64,000 bases of DNA from Winogradskyella eckloniae (GTDB lineage: Bacteria; Bacteroidota; Bacteroidia; Flavobacteriales; Flavobacteriaceae): the NCBI RefSeq assembly GCF_013249045.1, contig NZ_JABRWP010000001.1, positions 186,001 to 250,000 on the forward strand, written 5' to 3'. Made by a program: the position numbers and the translations under genes. The notes beneath the pieces were generated by a model. It was given only the letters and a program-made list of their open reading frames with translations. It did not search any database and had not been told where the DNA came from. Position 1 is the first letter of the stretch. Each line of letters opens with the position of its first letter. Shown here piece after piece: positions 1 through 8,724 of this stretch.

Positions 1-1
1 G

Positions 2-544
2 TTTAAACAAACGTTAAAAGCTAATAACGATAAATTTAAAATCGTAGAAAATGAAAGTGGCGTAGGACCAAGTGATCACACCTCTTTTTATTTAATTGAT
101 ATTCCGGTTTTACATTTTTTTACAGGCCAACATGAAGATTATCACAAACCAGGTGATGATGCTGAAAAATTGAATTACGAAGGGATGCATCTTATTTCAG
201 ATTATATTTATAGTATTATCTCTGATCTCGATGATAACGGCGAATTAGCCTTTAGAAAAACTAAAAATGAAAGTGAAGAAACACCGCGTTTTAAAGTCGG
301 TTTAGGTGTTGTACCAGATTATTTGTTTGATGGGAAAGGCATGCGAATTGATGGCACAAGAGAAGAAACTCCAGCGGTAAATGCCGGACTACAAAAAGGC
401 GATATTGTTGTTAAATTAGGCGATAGTACAGTCACAGATATGATGAGTTATATGAGAGCATTATCTGTTTTTGATAAAGGTGATGAAGCCGCAATTTCTG
501 TGAAAAGAGGCGATAACATCATTAATACAAAAGTTGAGTTTTAG
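2..544 (+). CDS. M28 family zinc aminopeptidase with C-terminal PDZ domain (3' part only)
   Basis: The reading frame is open from the left edge of the window, so only the last 180 residues are seen. The first part has the M28 signature G-P-S-D-H-T-S-F, whose His is a zinc ligand in this family, followed by a typical D-I-P-V-L-H-F-F-T-G and D-Y-H-K-P-G-D-D stretch. Residues of about 95-180 form a PDZ domain (TPAVNAGLQKGDIVVKLGD). Such proteins are exported peptidases in Bacteroidota; the signal peptide would lie outside the window. The family assignment is firm, the substrate is not known. Confidence 0.88.
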   Translation, partial: FKQTLKANNDKFKIVENESGVGPSDHTSFYLIDIPVLHFFTGQHEDYHKPGDDAEKLNYEGMHLISDYIYSIISDLDDNGELAFRKTKNESEETPRFKVGLGVVPDYLFDGKGMRIDGTREETPAVNAGLQKGDIVVKLGDSTVTDMMSYMRALSVFDKGDEAAISVKRGDNIINTKVEF

Positions 545-583
545 AGGATACCAACCTTGATTTCATAAAGAGCGCATGTAAGT

Positions 584-1051
584 ATGATAAAATTAGTCCG
601 AGTTTTTTTCTATCTCATAGTAGTGTTATTTATTGGAGATGTAACGGACTTGTTTCAAACCAAACTTAGCATTTTTAAAAGTTTCATTTATTACAGCATA
701 TTACTTTTACCAATTCCTCTTTTAATAATGGAATTAAAAGCACATTGTTCTGAACCAATTTTGAGAAAGGCCATTCCAATACTTACTATAGTTGGACTTG
801 TATATTTAAATCCGTTAAAACTATTTTTTAATATCCAGCCATGGCAAACCCAACAGGTTATTCTTATTAATGAAAATTATGAAAATCATAAAGTAGAACT
901 GCAATCTAAGGATGTTGGAGCATTGGGATATGCCAAACGAAAGGCAGAAGTTTTTTATTTAAGCTCCTATTTTTATATCGTACTATCAAAGTCCTACGAC
1001 GACAGAAATTTCATGGGAATTAACTGGAAAAGAATAGACTCAAAAAAATAA
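584..1051 (+). CDS. Small membrane protein of unknown function
   Basis: 155 residues with about three hydrophobic segments in the first 90 residues (near 5-22, 33-50 and 63-80), then a soluble tail containing Y-F-Y-I-V-L-S-K-S-Y. It starts 40 bases after the M28 peptidase and could be co-transcribed with it. I do not recognise the family. The coding call rests on length, position and the plausible membrane topology. Confidence 0.6.
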   Translation: MIKLVRVFFYLIVVLFIGDVTDLFQTKLSIFKSFIYYSILLLPIPLLIMELKAHCSEPILRKAIPILTIVGLVYLNPLKLFFNIQPWQTQQVILINENYENHKVELQSKDVGALGYAKRKAEVFYLSSYFYIVLSKSYDDRNFMGINWKRIDSKK

Positions 1052-1093
1052 TGTAGATTTGTGGTTTAACAAGAAATTAAATTCCCAAACATT

Positions 1094-1687
1094 ATGAAAA
1101 AGCTTTTATCTCTATTTTGTCTTTTTACTTTATTAACAGCCTTTACTTGTGAAGATGAGCCATTAGATGATGGTATTAATTCAGGTTCAAATAATGGTGA
1201 TACTAATGTGGCTTTAATAGGATCTTGGGATTTAACGGATTTTAACGTTACATTACAAACGTCTACAGAGTTTAATGGATTAGGTATTTCCTCAGATATT
1301 GAGATTCAAAGTATAGAAGAAAATTATGTACTAACATTTACAGAAAGTAGTTTTACTACAAATGGAAGTTACACTTATGATACTGATATTATTGTAAACG
1401 ATGAACCTGCCGTTTCAGAATCATATACGTTAGAGAATGTAAGTGGTAGTGGTATTTATTCTACTAGTGGAAACGTAATGACAGTGGATGGTTCATTTTT
1501 TGAATTTGAATTTGAAGGCATGGAAGATTCTGTTTTAGAAGGCGAACAAACAGGAACATTTGCCATTTCCGCAGATGGACAAACACTAACGTTTTCTCAA
1601 GATGAAACCGTATCTCAAACCGATCCTACAACAGGTACGGTAACTACAAGTGCAACAAGCTCTACATCTGTTTGGACCAAGCAATAG
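1094..1687 (+). CDS. Lipocalin-like lipoprotein
   Basis: The N-terminus is a lipoprotein signal (MKKLLSLFCLFTLLTAFTC, Cys19), followed by an acidic, Asn/Ser-rich linker. From about residue 43 the sequence L-I-G-S-W-D-L-T-D-F starts a beta-rich domain like the lipocalin-type domains common in Flavobacteriia lipoproteins. The end is Thr/Ser-rich (T-S-A-T-S-S-T-S-V-W-T). It is probably anchored in the outer membrane. The ligand is unknown. It converges on the minus-strand operon to its right. Confidence 0.72.
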   Translation: MKKLLSLFCLFTLLTAFTCEDEPLDDGINSGSNNGDTNVALIGSWDLTDFNVTLQTSTEFNGLGISSDIEIQSIEENYVLTFTESSFTTNGSYTYDTDIIVNDEPAVSESYTLENVSGSGIYSTSGNVMTVDGSFFEFEFEGMEDSVLEGEQTGTFAISADGQTLTFSQDETVSQTDPTTGTVTTSATSSTSVWTKQ

Positions 1688-1721
1688 TGTGATTTTATTT
1701 TGTCTAGGTTGCCATATAAAC

Positions 1722-1931
1722 TTAGGTCATCATACTACCGCAAATTCCCAAACTAATAATAACATATACAGCAGCTAAAATAAATAAAACTTTAGCTGCT
1801 TTTTTATTCTTCTTAAGTACTACGAAGCCAATAATGCCAAGTAAAATTGCAGGACCAAACATAATGGCAACGATTAAAACGATTAAGCCATCTAAGTTCA
1901 TTCCTCCTGTTGCTTCTAATACTGTTGTCAT
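1722..1931 (-). CDS. Small two-helix membrane protein
   Basis: 69 residues with two hydrophobic helices (about 12-39 and 47-66) separated by a Lys-rich loop K-K-N-K-K. It starts 2 bases after the stop of the radical SAM gene and so is probably the third gene of the Lgt-like/radical SAM operon. No known family recognised; it could anchor or regulate the enzyme pair. Confidence 0.6.
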   Translation of the reverse strand: MTTVLEATGGMNLDGLIVLIVAIMFGPAILLGIIGFVVLKKNKKAAKVLFILAAVYVIISLGICGSMMT

Positions 1932-1933
1932 AG

Positions 1934-3325
1934 CTATATCTCGTTTCTAAGTTCTTCTAATCGTGCTTTTTTATCATCTCTGTAAAACAAATTCATGGTT
2001 TCAAAAGGGATAATTTTATTGTCTTTATCTACAATATGTACGCAAGATTTTTTAATAGCGCGTACATCGAAATTATAAGCATCTATAAATTGCATTATTA
2101 TAACTCTAAACAAATTATCATAACCCAAATTTGGCGCATCAATATTTGGTAAACAACACATTATAGACTTTAAATTTTCTTCGGCAACCTCAACAGAATT
2201 ACCTGTACTAAACAATGCAATCATTTTATCTTGAAGCTGTTCATCTTGCTCATAGATAATAGTGTTCTTACTATTATCTAATAAATCATTAGGATTAATA
2301 TAACGTGTCAGAGGCATTACTTCATCACCTAATTTTAAGGCATAACCCATAACTAACGCATCAGGATTACAAGGTACAGGCAGTAGATCATCTGGATTAA
2401 AAATATCGGTTTGTTCCATGATTTTTCGTCGGACTTCGGTAAGCGTCATTCTATCCGTTTCGGGATTAAAATGATCTAAACGACCAGCAATTTGTGTCGG
2501 TTGTAAAGTCACACCTCTAACACATTTTTGCTGTAAAGCGTAGTCTATTATTTTTCCTATTTCATTATCATTTAAACCTTTTTGAAGTGTTACAACTAAG
2601 GTTGTAGATAAATTAAGTTGGTTAAGATTCTCAATAGCTTGTGTTCTAATATCCTTTAAATCTGCACCTCGTAATTCTCGTAACACACGGTTTTCAAACG
2701 AATCAAATTGTAAATAAATTTCAAAATCAGGAGCGTAACTTTTAAGTCTTTGGGCAAAGGCAAAATCTTTAGCGATTTTAATGCCATTTGTATTTAACAT
2801 TAAATGCCTAATGGGTAACGATTTTGCGTAGTCCATAATTTCCCAAAACTGAGGATGAATGGTTGGTTCGCCTCCAGAAATTTGTACCACATCTGGCTCT
2901 TTTTCATTCCTAACAATAGTATCTAACATGGCCTTAACTTCTTCTAGTGTTCTATGTCTTCCATATGTTGGTGAAGAACCTGCGTAACAGGTTGGGCAAG
3001 TTAAATTACAACGGTCCGTAACTTCTACTACGGTTAAACAACTGTGTTGCTCATGGTCTGGACACAAACCACAATCGTAAGGACATCCATAATCTGTTTT
3101 AGTGTTAAACTTATAAGGTGTTTCGCTAGGTTTATTGTAGTTTCTTATGTTTTTATAATATGCAATGTCATCTGCAATGAGCACTTTAGAATTGCCATGT
3201 GTTTTGCAGCGTTTTAGCATATAAACATTGCCGTTTTCAAATACAATTTTGGCATCTACACGTGTTAAACACTCAGGACATAAGCTTAATGTAAAATCGT
3301 AGTACGTGTAGTTTCTAACTGGCAT
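1934..3325 (-). CDS. Radical SAM protein of the tetraether-synthase (Tes/MJ0619)-like group
   Basis: 463 residues. The canonical cluster motif is C-N-L-T-C-P-T-C (Cys106, 110, 113). Extra Cys sets precede it: Cys16/19/40 in a zinc-ribbon-like N-terminus, and C-P-Y-D-C-G-L-C-P at 81-89, which is typical of the Tes/MJ0619 radical SAM group. S-G-G-E-P-T is the SAM-binding glycine motif. The C-terminal segment with F-D-V-R-A-I-K-K-S-C-V-H also matches that group. Characterised Tes enzymes join lipid tails through C-C bonds. Whether this one acts on lipids is inference, but the gene overlaps an Lgt-like gene by 11 bases, which supports it. Confidence 0.83.
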   Translation of the reverse strand: MPVRNYTYYDFTLSLCPECLTRVDAKIVFENGNVYMLKRCKTHGNSKVLIADDIAYYKNIRNYNKPSETPYKFNTKTDYGCPYDCGLCPDHEQHSCLTVVEVTDRCNLTCPTCYAGSSPTYGRHRTLEEVKAMLDTIVRNEKEPDVVQISGGEPTIHPQFWEIMDYAKSLPIRHLMLNTNGIKIAKDFAFAQRLKSYAPDFEIYLQFDSFENRVLRELRGADLKDIRTQAIENLNQLNLSTTLVVTLQKGLNDNEIGKIIDYALQQKCVRGVTLQPTQIAGRLDHFNPETDRMTLTEVRRKIMEQTDIFNPDDLLPVPCNPDALVMGYALKLGDEVMPLTRYINPNDLLDNSKNTIIYEQDEQLQDKMIALFSTGNSVEVAEENLKSIMCCLPNIDAPNLGYDNLFRVIIMQFIDAYNFDVRAIKKSCVHIVDKDNKIIPFETMNLFYRDDKKARLEELRNEI

Positions 3326-4058
3326 TTTTGATATGTTGAAGTATGAATTTGTAATAATACAACCAACAAATTACACATAATAGTTGAATAGAGCTGAGTC
3401 CTAAGAGGTAAAAAACATTTGGTTTTAGAAACTCAATAAAAAAACGAAATCCAAAATAGCTTAACATAAAAATTTTGAAGAGCTCTCCGTTTTTTAAATT
3501 ACGGCGATTTTGTAGTCGTTTTAAAATAATAAATAGCAGAATTAAGAACACCAATTCGTAAAGGGACGTTGGGTGTCTACCTACACCATCACCTAAATTC
3601 ATACCTAGGATGGATGAGGTTTCAATGCCATAAGTAAACTCATTGGTTCCAGAAAAAAAGCAGCCAATTCTTCCTATAAATATGCCAAGAATTAAAGGCA
3701 GCACAAATAAGTCGCCAGAGGATTGTTTTTCGCCAATAATATGTTTGGCGAACTCTACACCAAGCAAGCCGCCAAATAAACCACCCATTATGGTTTTGGT
3801 ATTTAGTAATTGAAGCAAATTTTGTTGAGAAAACGCTATAAGCGGATTTTCTAAAATACCAACAATACGTGAACCAATTAAAGCTCCTAAAGCAGCACCA
3901 AGAATAATGGATAAACGATTGTTAGAAGAAATGACATCGGTTTGCCTTTGTTTCAAAAACACATAATATCTAAAACCAATAAAAAACGCTGCATACTCTA
4001 AGATGAGATGTATGTTCAATTGGTGTCCAAATAGTGTAGGCTCAAACGGAATTTGCAA
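3315..4058 (-). CDS. Lgt-like (prolipoprotein diacylglyceryl transferase family) membrane protein, divergent active site
   Basis: 247 residues, with about six or seven membrane segments. The Lgt signature is recognisable as G-R-I-G-C-F-F-S-G at 129-137, and R-H-P-T-S-L-Y-E occurs at 161-168. In true Lgt the signature reads G-R-I-G-N-F-x-N-G-E; here the essential Asn is Cys133, the second Asn is Ser, and the usual HGG motif is replaced by M-G-G-L-F-G-G at 91-97. This is therefore more likely a paralogue than the housekeeping enzyme. First gene of a three-gene operon with the radical SAM enzyme. Confidence 0.8.
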   Translation of the reverse strand: MQIPFEPTLFGHQLNIHLILEYAAFFIGFRYYVFLKQRQTDVISSNNRLSIILGAALGALIGSRIVGILENPLIAFSQQNLLQLLNTKTIMGGLFGGLLGVEFAKHIIGEKQSSGDLFVLPLILGIFIGRIGCFFSGTNEFTYGIETSSILGMNLGDGVGRHPTSLYELVFLILLFIILKRLQNRRNLKNGELFKIFMLSYFGFRFFIEFLKPNVFYLLGLSSIQLLCVICWLYYYKFILQHIKNAS

Positions 4059-4072
4059 AGTGTTTAAATTTA

Positions 4073-4606
4073 TTAAACACCTAAAATTTCAGCATCTACT
4101 CTAAATTTGGTGTCTATAATAATATCGTGTGTTTCACTGATAGTTTCATCAGTAACGGTTTTTACGCGTAAATTAAAACTATCTTTTTTGATGTAGGCTT
4201 TTAACTCTTGATCTATTACATCTAAAGAAATTACATTAGAATCTGTGTTTTCTAAATCGTAAATATTCGCAATTTCCATTTCTTCAAGATCGTCCGCATC
4301 GATGTAAATGTGAACCTCTTTTAAAAAATTAAAGTTACCACTTTCAGGAGAATCTATGGTAAGTTTTAACTGCTTTAATTTAATGCTCTCAATTAAATCT
4401 TTGTGTGTGTTATTACTCTCAAAAGTAGCATCAGATTCTGTAGTAACATCTGGTGTATTTAAACTAAAAGGAGAATTTATTAGAGTCGTTGCCGCAACGG
4501 AATAATTGGTTTGATAATCTAAATCAAACTTGGTTAAATCGTCCACAACATCGCAACTAAAAAGCACAACAAATGCTATGAACACTGTAAGTAGGTTATT
4601 TTTCAT
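4073..4606 (-). CDS. Hypothetical lipoprotein
   Basis: A longer frame reaches base 4699, but the ATG at 4606 begins a clean lipoprotein signal (MKNNLLTVFIAFVVLFSC) and is preferred. The mature part, about 160 residues, is acidic and rich in Ser, Thr and Asp and lacks a motif I know. Its stop lies 14 bases from the start of the Lgt-like gene on the same strand, so it may be the promoter-proximal gene of that operon. Confidence 0.7.
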   Translation of the reverse strand: MKNNLLTVFIAFVVLFSCDVVDDLTKFDLDYQTNYSVAATTLINSPFSLNTPDVTTESDATFESNNTHKDLIESIKLKQLKLTIDSPESGNFNFLKEVHIYIDADDLEEMEIANIYDLENTDSNVISLDVIDQELKAYIKKDSFNLRVKTVTDETISETHDIIIDTKFRVDAEILGV

Positions 4607-4686
4607 AATAATAGATTTGGCTGTAAATATACATATTATGATTAAATTTCCTAAATCAGGTCTGTTTAATACATGTATACAAAGTG

Positions 4687-4716
4687 TTGGGTTTAACAAG
4701 GTTCATTGTATATTTG
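4687..4716 (+). promoter_or_regulatory. Bacteroidota-type promoter
   Basis: TTG at 4687-4689, 19 bases, then TATATTTG at 4709-4716. This fits the TTG-N17-23-TAnnTTTG promoter of Bacteroidota. It lies 28 bases before the ATG of the coiled-coil lipoprotein. Confidence 0.65.
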
Positions 4717-4744
4717 CAGCCAAAATAAATTAATTGTAACCATC

Positions 4745-5398
4745 ATGTTTAAGAAATCGCTTACGCTACTTTTGTTATTTGTTGTATTAAGTTCTTGTTG
4801 GAAAGACAAAAGTCCAGAAGACTTAATTCGTTTAAAGGATAAATTTAAATCTCAAGTTTCTGATTTTGAAAGCAAAAAAGAAGTAGCCAATAAAAAGGTG
4901 TCTCAAGGTTTAGAATCTTTAGGGGAATTAAAATTAGCTTTAGAAGATGCAAAAAATGAAGATAAAGAATTTGCTAAGGTTTATGGCGATTGGGAGAAGG
5001 TTGATAAGCGTGTGACCAATCTTAATAAGGAATATGAAGATTTAAAAGAAAAAGCCGCTAATTTATTTACAGCTATGGAAACACAAACCAATAGCTTAAG
5101 TGATGAGAAAAGCAAAACCACATTATTAAAAGCAATTAACAAGGCTAAAACAAAGTATAATGTAACCTTATCTAACACCTCTGAAGCAATTGGTAAATTA
5201 AGATTATTACATAAAGATGCTGTTGAAGTGGTTAAGGCTTTAGAAGTTGCTGCAGCATTAAATTCATTTGATTCTATAAACGGACAAATGAAAAGTATTG
5301 AAGATAGAGTAGATGGCATTATGCAAGAACTGAACGTAGCTGTTGTTGAGAGTAAAAAACTCTACGAGAAAAAAATAATAGAATTAGGCAACGATTAA
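4745..5398 (+). CDS. Coiled-coil lipoprotein
   Basis: 217 residues from the ATG at 4745; an upstream in-frame ATG at 4706 overlaps the -7 promoter box and is unlikely. The lipoprotein signal ends L-S-S-C-W-K-D. The rest is almost entirely charged, heptad-like helix (K-E-V-A-N-K-K-V-S-Q and similar), predicted coiled coil, without a catalytic motif. Its stop is 11 bases before dusB, so the two are probably co-transcribed. Function unknown; an envelope spacer or scaffold is possible. Confidence 0.72.
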   Translation: MFKKSLTLLLLFVVLSSCWKDKSPEDLIRLKDKFKSQVSDFESKKEVANKKVSQGLESLGELKLALEDAKNEDKEFAKVYGDWEKVDKRVTNLNKEYEDLKEKAANLFTAMETQTNSLSDEKSKTTLLKAINKAKTKYNVTLSNTSEAIGKLRLLHKDAVEVVKALEVAAALNSFDSINGQMKSIEDRVDGIMQELNVAVVESKKLYEKKIIELGND

Positions 5399-5409
5399 AA
5401 AGACGTAGA

Positions 5410-6405
5410 TTGGTTAAAATAGGCGACATAGAATTACCAGATTTTCCACTGCTTTTAGCACCAATGGAAGATGTTAGTGATCCTCCATTTAGAGCGTTGT
5501 GTAAAGAGCAAGGTGCAGATGTAGTATATACAGAGTTTATTTCTAGTGAAGGTTTAATTAGAGACGCGGCAAAAAGCGTAATGAAATTAGATATTTACGA
5601 AAAAGAACGACCTGTAGGCATACAAATATTTGGTGCTAATATGGAAAGCATGTTGCAAACCATAGACATTGTAGAAAAATCTAAGCCAGATATTATAGAT
5701 ATTAATTTTGGTTGCCCAGTTAAGAAAGTAGTATCTAAAGGTGCAGGTGCAGGTATCTTAAAAGATATCTGTTTAATGGAACAGCTGACCGCAGAAATGG
5801 TAAAACGAACCCACTTACCAGTCACTGTAAAAACGCGTTTAGGTTGGGACCACAACTCTATAAAAATTGTAGAAGTTGCAGAACGTTTGCAAGATGTGGG
5901 TTGTGCGGCAATTTCAATTCACGGAAGGACTAGAGCGCAAATGTATAAAGGCGATGCCGATTGGAAACCAATTGCTGAGGTAAAGAATAATCCTCGTATG
6001 CATATTCCGGTTTTTGGAAATGGCGATGTTACCACACCAGAAAGAGCTGCAGAGATGCGAGATTCTTACGGTTTAGATGGTGCCATGATCGGTAGAGCAT
6101 CTATAGGAAACCCTTGGTTTTTTAAACAAGTAAAGCACTTTTTTGAAACAGGAGAGCATTTAGCACCCATTTCAATGCCAGAACGTGTTGAAGCCGCGAG
6201 ACGTCATCTTAAAATGGCTATAGATTGGAAAGGGGAGACCTTAGGTGTTTTTGAAACGAGAAGGCATTATACCAACTATTTTAGAGGCATACCACACTTT
6301 AAAGAATACCGAATGAAAATGGTAACTAGCGATGATTCTAAAGATGTCTTTGCAGCCTTTGATGAGGTTTTAGAAAAGTTTGCAGATTATCAGTTTACCT
6401 CTTAA
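5410..6405 (+). CDS. dusB: tRNA-dihydrouridine synthase
   Basis: 331 residues, FMN-dependent reduction of uridine in tRNA. The catalytic Cys is in N-F-G-C-P-V-K-K (Cys102). The TIM barrel shows L-A-P-M-E-D-V-S-D at 16-24, V-K-T-R-L-G-W, S-I-H-G-R-T-R and G-N-G-D-V in order, ending with G-R-A-S-I-G-N-P-W. The start is a TTG at 5410; M-V-K-I-G-D-I-E-L-P is the conserved N-terminus of Bacteroidota DusB, and the next ATG would remove part of the barrel. Confidence 0.93.
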   Translation: MVKIGDIELPDFPLLLAPMEDVSDPPFRALCKEQGADVVYTEFISSEGLIRDAAKSVMKLDIYEKERPVGIQIFGANMESMLQTIDIVEKSKPDIIDINFGCPVKKVVSKGAGAGILKDICLMEQLTAEMVKRTHLPVTVKTRLGWDHNSIKIVEVAERLQDVGCAAISIHGRTRAQMYKGDADWKPIAEVKNNPRMHIPVFGNGDVTTPERAAEMRDSYGLDGAMIGRASIGNPWFFKQVKHFFETGEHLAPISMPERVEAARRHLKMAIDWKGETLGVFETRRHYTNYFRGIPHFKEYRMKMVTSDDSKDVFAAFDEVLEKFADYQFTS

Positions 6406-6483
6406 ACGTACTTAAGTTTCAAATTTTATAGGTTTTAAAAGTTAATCTAGTAAACCCGTTTGGTTGGCAGATATCTTTCCACT

Positions 6484-7686
6484 TTAGCTTTTAATTAAGC
6501 TAGGAGTAATACGTTGTGACGCTATTTTAGAAGCCACTATACCAAAAGCAAAAATAGTGATAATTACCAAGATAACGTTGAAGAAGTTAAGACGTACAGG
6601 GTAAGCCAAATCTGGCGTAAGCATAACCAGCTCAAACGTTTGTTGTAAAAACACAACTAGGACGCCAATTGTAATACCTATAAGGCCACTCACGATAGTC
6701 ATTAAACTGCCTTGTAAGAAGAAAATAGATTTAATGGCTTTGGTTTCCGTACCTAAATGAAATAAGGTGTTTAGAGATTTCTTTTTGTCTAAAATCATCA
6801 TAATTATGGCGCCAATGACATTAAACAAGGCAATAATAATGACTAAGGTAAAAATGAGGTAAATGGCAAGATTCTCCGTGTTTAACATTTTGAATAATGC
6901 ATCATTTAACTCCTCTCTATTTTTTATGATAAATCTATAATTAAATATAGAGTTAAGTTGTGTTCTAATGGTGTTTTCGTCGCTTTCCGGATTTAATTTT
7001 AGCTCAATGGCATTTAGTTGATTGTCCTTATAACTCAATAAATGTTTTGCCAATTCAATATCAGCAAACATGTATTTGTTATTTAATTCTTCATTAATTT
7101 CAAAGAGGCCAACATTGTTAACATAAACGGCATTATAATACCCTTTTGGCGTGCTTGCTTGGCCCACACCAACTTTAGGAACATAAAGAGATAATGGCTG
7201 TAAGTAATTTAAAATACCAAAAGAAAGATTATTAGAAATTCCCCAACCAGAAACAACCTCGTTGCTTCCAGGTGTAATCCAGTTGCCTTTAGTAATCATA
7301 GAATCTAAACGCGTTACATTAAGGTAATTTTTGTCTACACCTTTTAGAGTGGCAACAACATTTTTATTATCTGATTTGATAAAAATGCGTTCTTCAATAA
7401 TTTTTGAAGAAGAACTAATGCCATTAATTTTAAGCAATGAAGCTTGGTCTTCTTCTGTCCATTGAAATGATTTCCCTGTTGCCGGAATTACTTTTAAATC
7501 TGGATCTACAAATGAAGAATATTGCAGACTAAAATCTTTTAAACCCGCAAAAACAGATAATACAATTAAAAGCGCAGCAGAAGCAATAATAACACCTCCC
7601 GAAGCAATCAACGTCATAATATTAATGGCGTTATTACTGCTTTTAGAAAATAAATATCGTTTCGCTATATAAAGAGGAAAATTCAC
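6484..7686 (-). CDS. ABC transporter permease, LolC/LolE-FtsX (MacB-like) type
   Basis: 400 residues. One membrane helix lies near the N-terminus (residues 20-50), followed by a large periplasmic domain and three helices in the last 140 residues, the FtsX/MacB_PCD layout. The N-terminal F-P-L-Y-I-A-K-R-Y-L-F resembles LolC/LolE starts. It probably takes part in lipoprotein release from the inner membrane. No ATPase is adjacent. It begins directly after the rbfA stop codon, so the two are one operon. Confidence 0.87.
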   Translation of the reverse strand: MNFPLYIAKRYLFSKSSNNAINIMTLIASGGVIIASAALLIVLSVFAGLKDFSLQYSSFVDPDLKVIPATGKSFQWTEEDQASLLKINGISSSSKIIEERIFIKSDNKNVVATLKGVDKNYLNVTRLDSMITKGNWITPGSNEVVSGWGISNNLSFGILNYLQPLSLYVPKVGVGQASTPKGYYNAVYVNNVGLFEINEELNNKYMFADIELAKHLLSYKDNQLNAIELKLNPESDENTIRTQLNSIFNYRFIIKNREELNDALFKMLNTENLAIYLIFTLVIIIALFNVIGAIIMMILDKKKSLNTLFHLGTETKAIKSIFFLQGSLMTIVSGLIGITIGVLVVFLQQTFELVMLTPDLAYPVRLNFFNVILVIITIFAFGIVASKIASQRITPSLIKS

Positions 7687-8085
7687 TTAAGATTTTTTGC
7701 GCTTACCTAATAAATCTGGGTTTTCTATAGGGTTATCTTCACCCTTTAAAGAACGTTCAATACCATCAATATATTCTAAAGAGTCGTCTATAAAAAATTC
7801 TAATTGTGGCATTCGTCTTAATTGATGACGTGTACGTTGAGATAACTCATGTCTAATAAGAGGTTTATTAGATTTTATGCCTTCTAATAAAGGTTTTGCC
7901 TCTTTGTTTGGGAAAATACTAAGATATACCTTAGCCACGGATAAGTCAGTAGTAACATTTACTTTACTTACCGATATTATTACACCACGTAATCCACCAT
8001 CTGTGGCTGCTTTTTGTAAAACTTGTGCTAAGTCTTGTTGAAGGATACCTCCAATTTTTTTCTGTCTTTGAGTAAATTCTTCCAT
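7687..8085 (-). CDS. rbfA: Ribosome-binding factor A
   Basis: 132 residues, typical for RbfA, a KH-fold factor for 30S maturation. Recognisable parts are E-F-T-Q-R-Q-K-K-I-G at the start, V-I-S-V-S-K-V-N-V-T-T-D-L, A-K-V-Y-L-S-I-F and the closing P-Q-L-E-F-F-I-D-D-S-L-E-Y. It is the first gene of the operon with the LolE-like permease. Confidence 0.93.
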   Translation of the reverse strand: MEEFTQRQKKIGGILQQDLAQVLQKAATDGGLRGVIISVSKVNVTTDLSVAKVYLSIFPNKEAKPLLEGIKSNKPLIRHELSQRTRHQLRRMPQLEFFIDDSLEYIDGIERSLKGEDNPIENPDLLGKRKKS

Positions 8086-8110
8086 AATGCCTATTCTAAC
8101 TTATCTTTTG

Positions 8111-8118
8111 CAAAAGTA
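8111..8118 (-). promoter_or_regulatory. Probable -7 promoter box of rbfA
   Basis: On the minus strand this reads TACTTTTG, matching TAnnTTTG, 25 bases upstream of the rbfA ATG. No clear TTG -33 box was found at the usual distance. Confidence 0.4.
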
Positions 8119-8235
8119 GAGGATATTTAAGGATTATCTTATTTTTGAAGTCATAAAATGTCTATAAAGATGTGGTGTAAATAATTTAGAAATTAATAAG
8201 ATTTCCGATTTCTTGGTCACTAAAATAGGTTTCAG

Positions 8236-8640
8236 ATGAAAAAAATAGAACATATTGGTATTGCGGTGAAAGATATAGAATCTTCTAATACGCTGTTTAC
8301 ATCGTTATTTGGAGAAGCGCATTATAAGATTGAAGAAGTAGAAAGTGAAGGTGTAAAAACATCATTTTTTAAGTGTGGTCCTAATAAAATAGAGTTACTA
8401 CAAGCAACCACAGAAGACAGTCCAATTGCTAAATTTATAGAAAAGAAAGGCGAGGGGATTCATCATATTGCTTTCGCAGTAGAACATATAGAAACAGAAA
8501 TAGAACGCTTAAAAGCAGAAGGGTTTACAATGATCCATGAAAAACCTAAAAAGGGAGCAGATAATAAGCTTATCGCTTTTTTACATCCTAAATCAACAAA
8601 TGGTGTTTTGATAGAATTATGTCAAGACATAAAGGATTAA
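8236..8640 (+). CDS. mce: Methylmalonyl-CoA epimerase
   Basis: 134 residues of the VOC superfamily; it interconverts the 2R and 2S forms of methylmalonyl-CoA. Likely metal ligands are His6 (I-E-H-I-G-I-A-V), His76 or His77 (G-I-H-H-I-A-F-A-V) and Glu127 (L-I-E-L-C). The two beta-alpha-beta-beta-beta halves are both present. It stands alone in front of the tRNA gene. Confidence 0.92.
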   Translation: MKKIEHIGIAVKDIESSNTLFTSLFGEAHYKIEEVESEGVKTSFFKCGPNKIELLQATTEDSPIAKFIEKKGEGIHHIAFAVEHIETEIERLKAEGFTMIHEKPKKGADNKLIAFLHPKSTNGVLIELCQDIKD

Positions 8641-8655
8641 AACGAAATATTTTTC

Positions 8656-8686
8656 TTGTAGAGTTTTAAAATATGTAGTAATATTG
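8656..8686 (+). promoter_or_regulatory. Promoter of the tRNA gene
   Basis: TTG at 8656-8658, 20 bases, then TAATATTG at 8679-8686, one mismatch from TAnnTTTG. It ends 38 bases before the tRNA. Confidence 0.5.
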
Positions 8687-8724
8687 CACACTCTTTAGTC
8701 ATAAAGAGATTGACACTAGTCAAT

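Noticed and set aside
4607..4699. Longer N-terminus for the lipoprotein at 4073-4606
   Set aside because: The internal ATG begins a proper lipoprotein signal, and the extension would overlap the divergent promoter.
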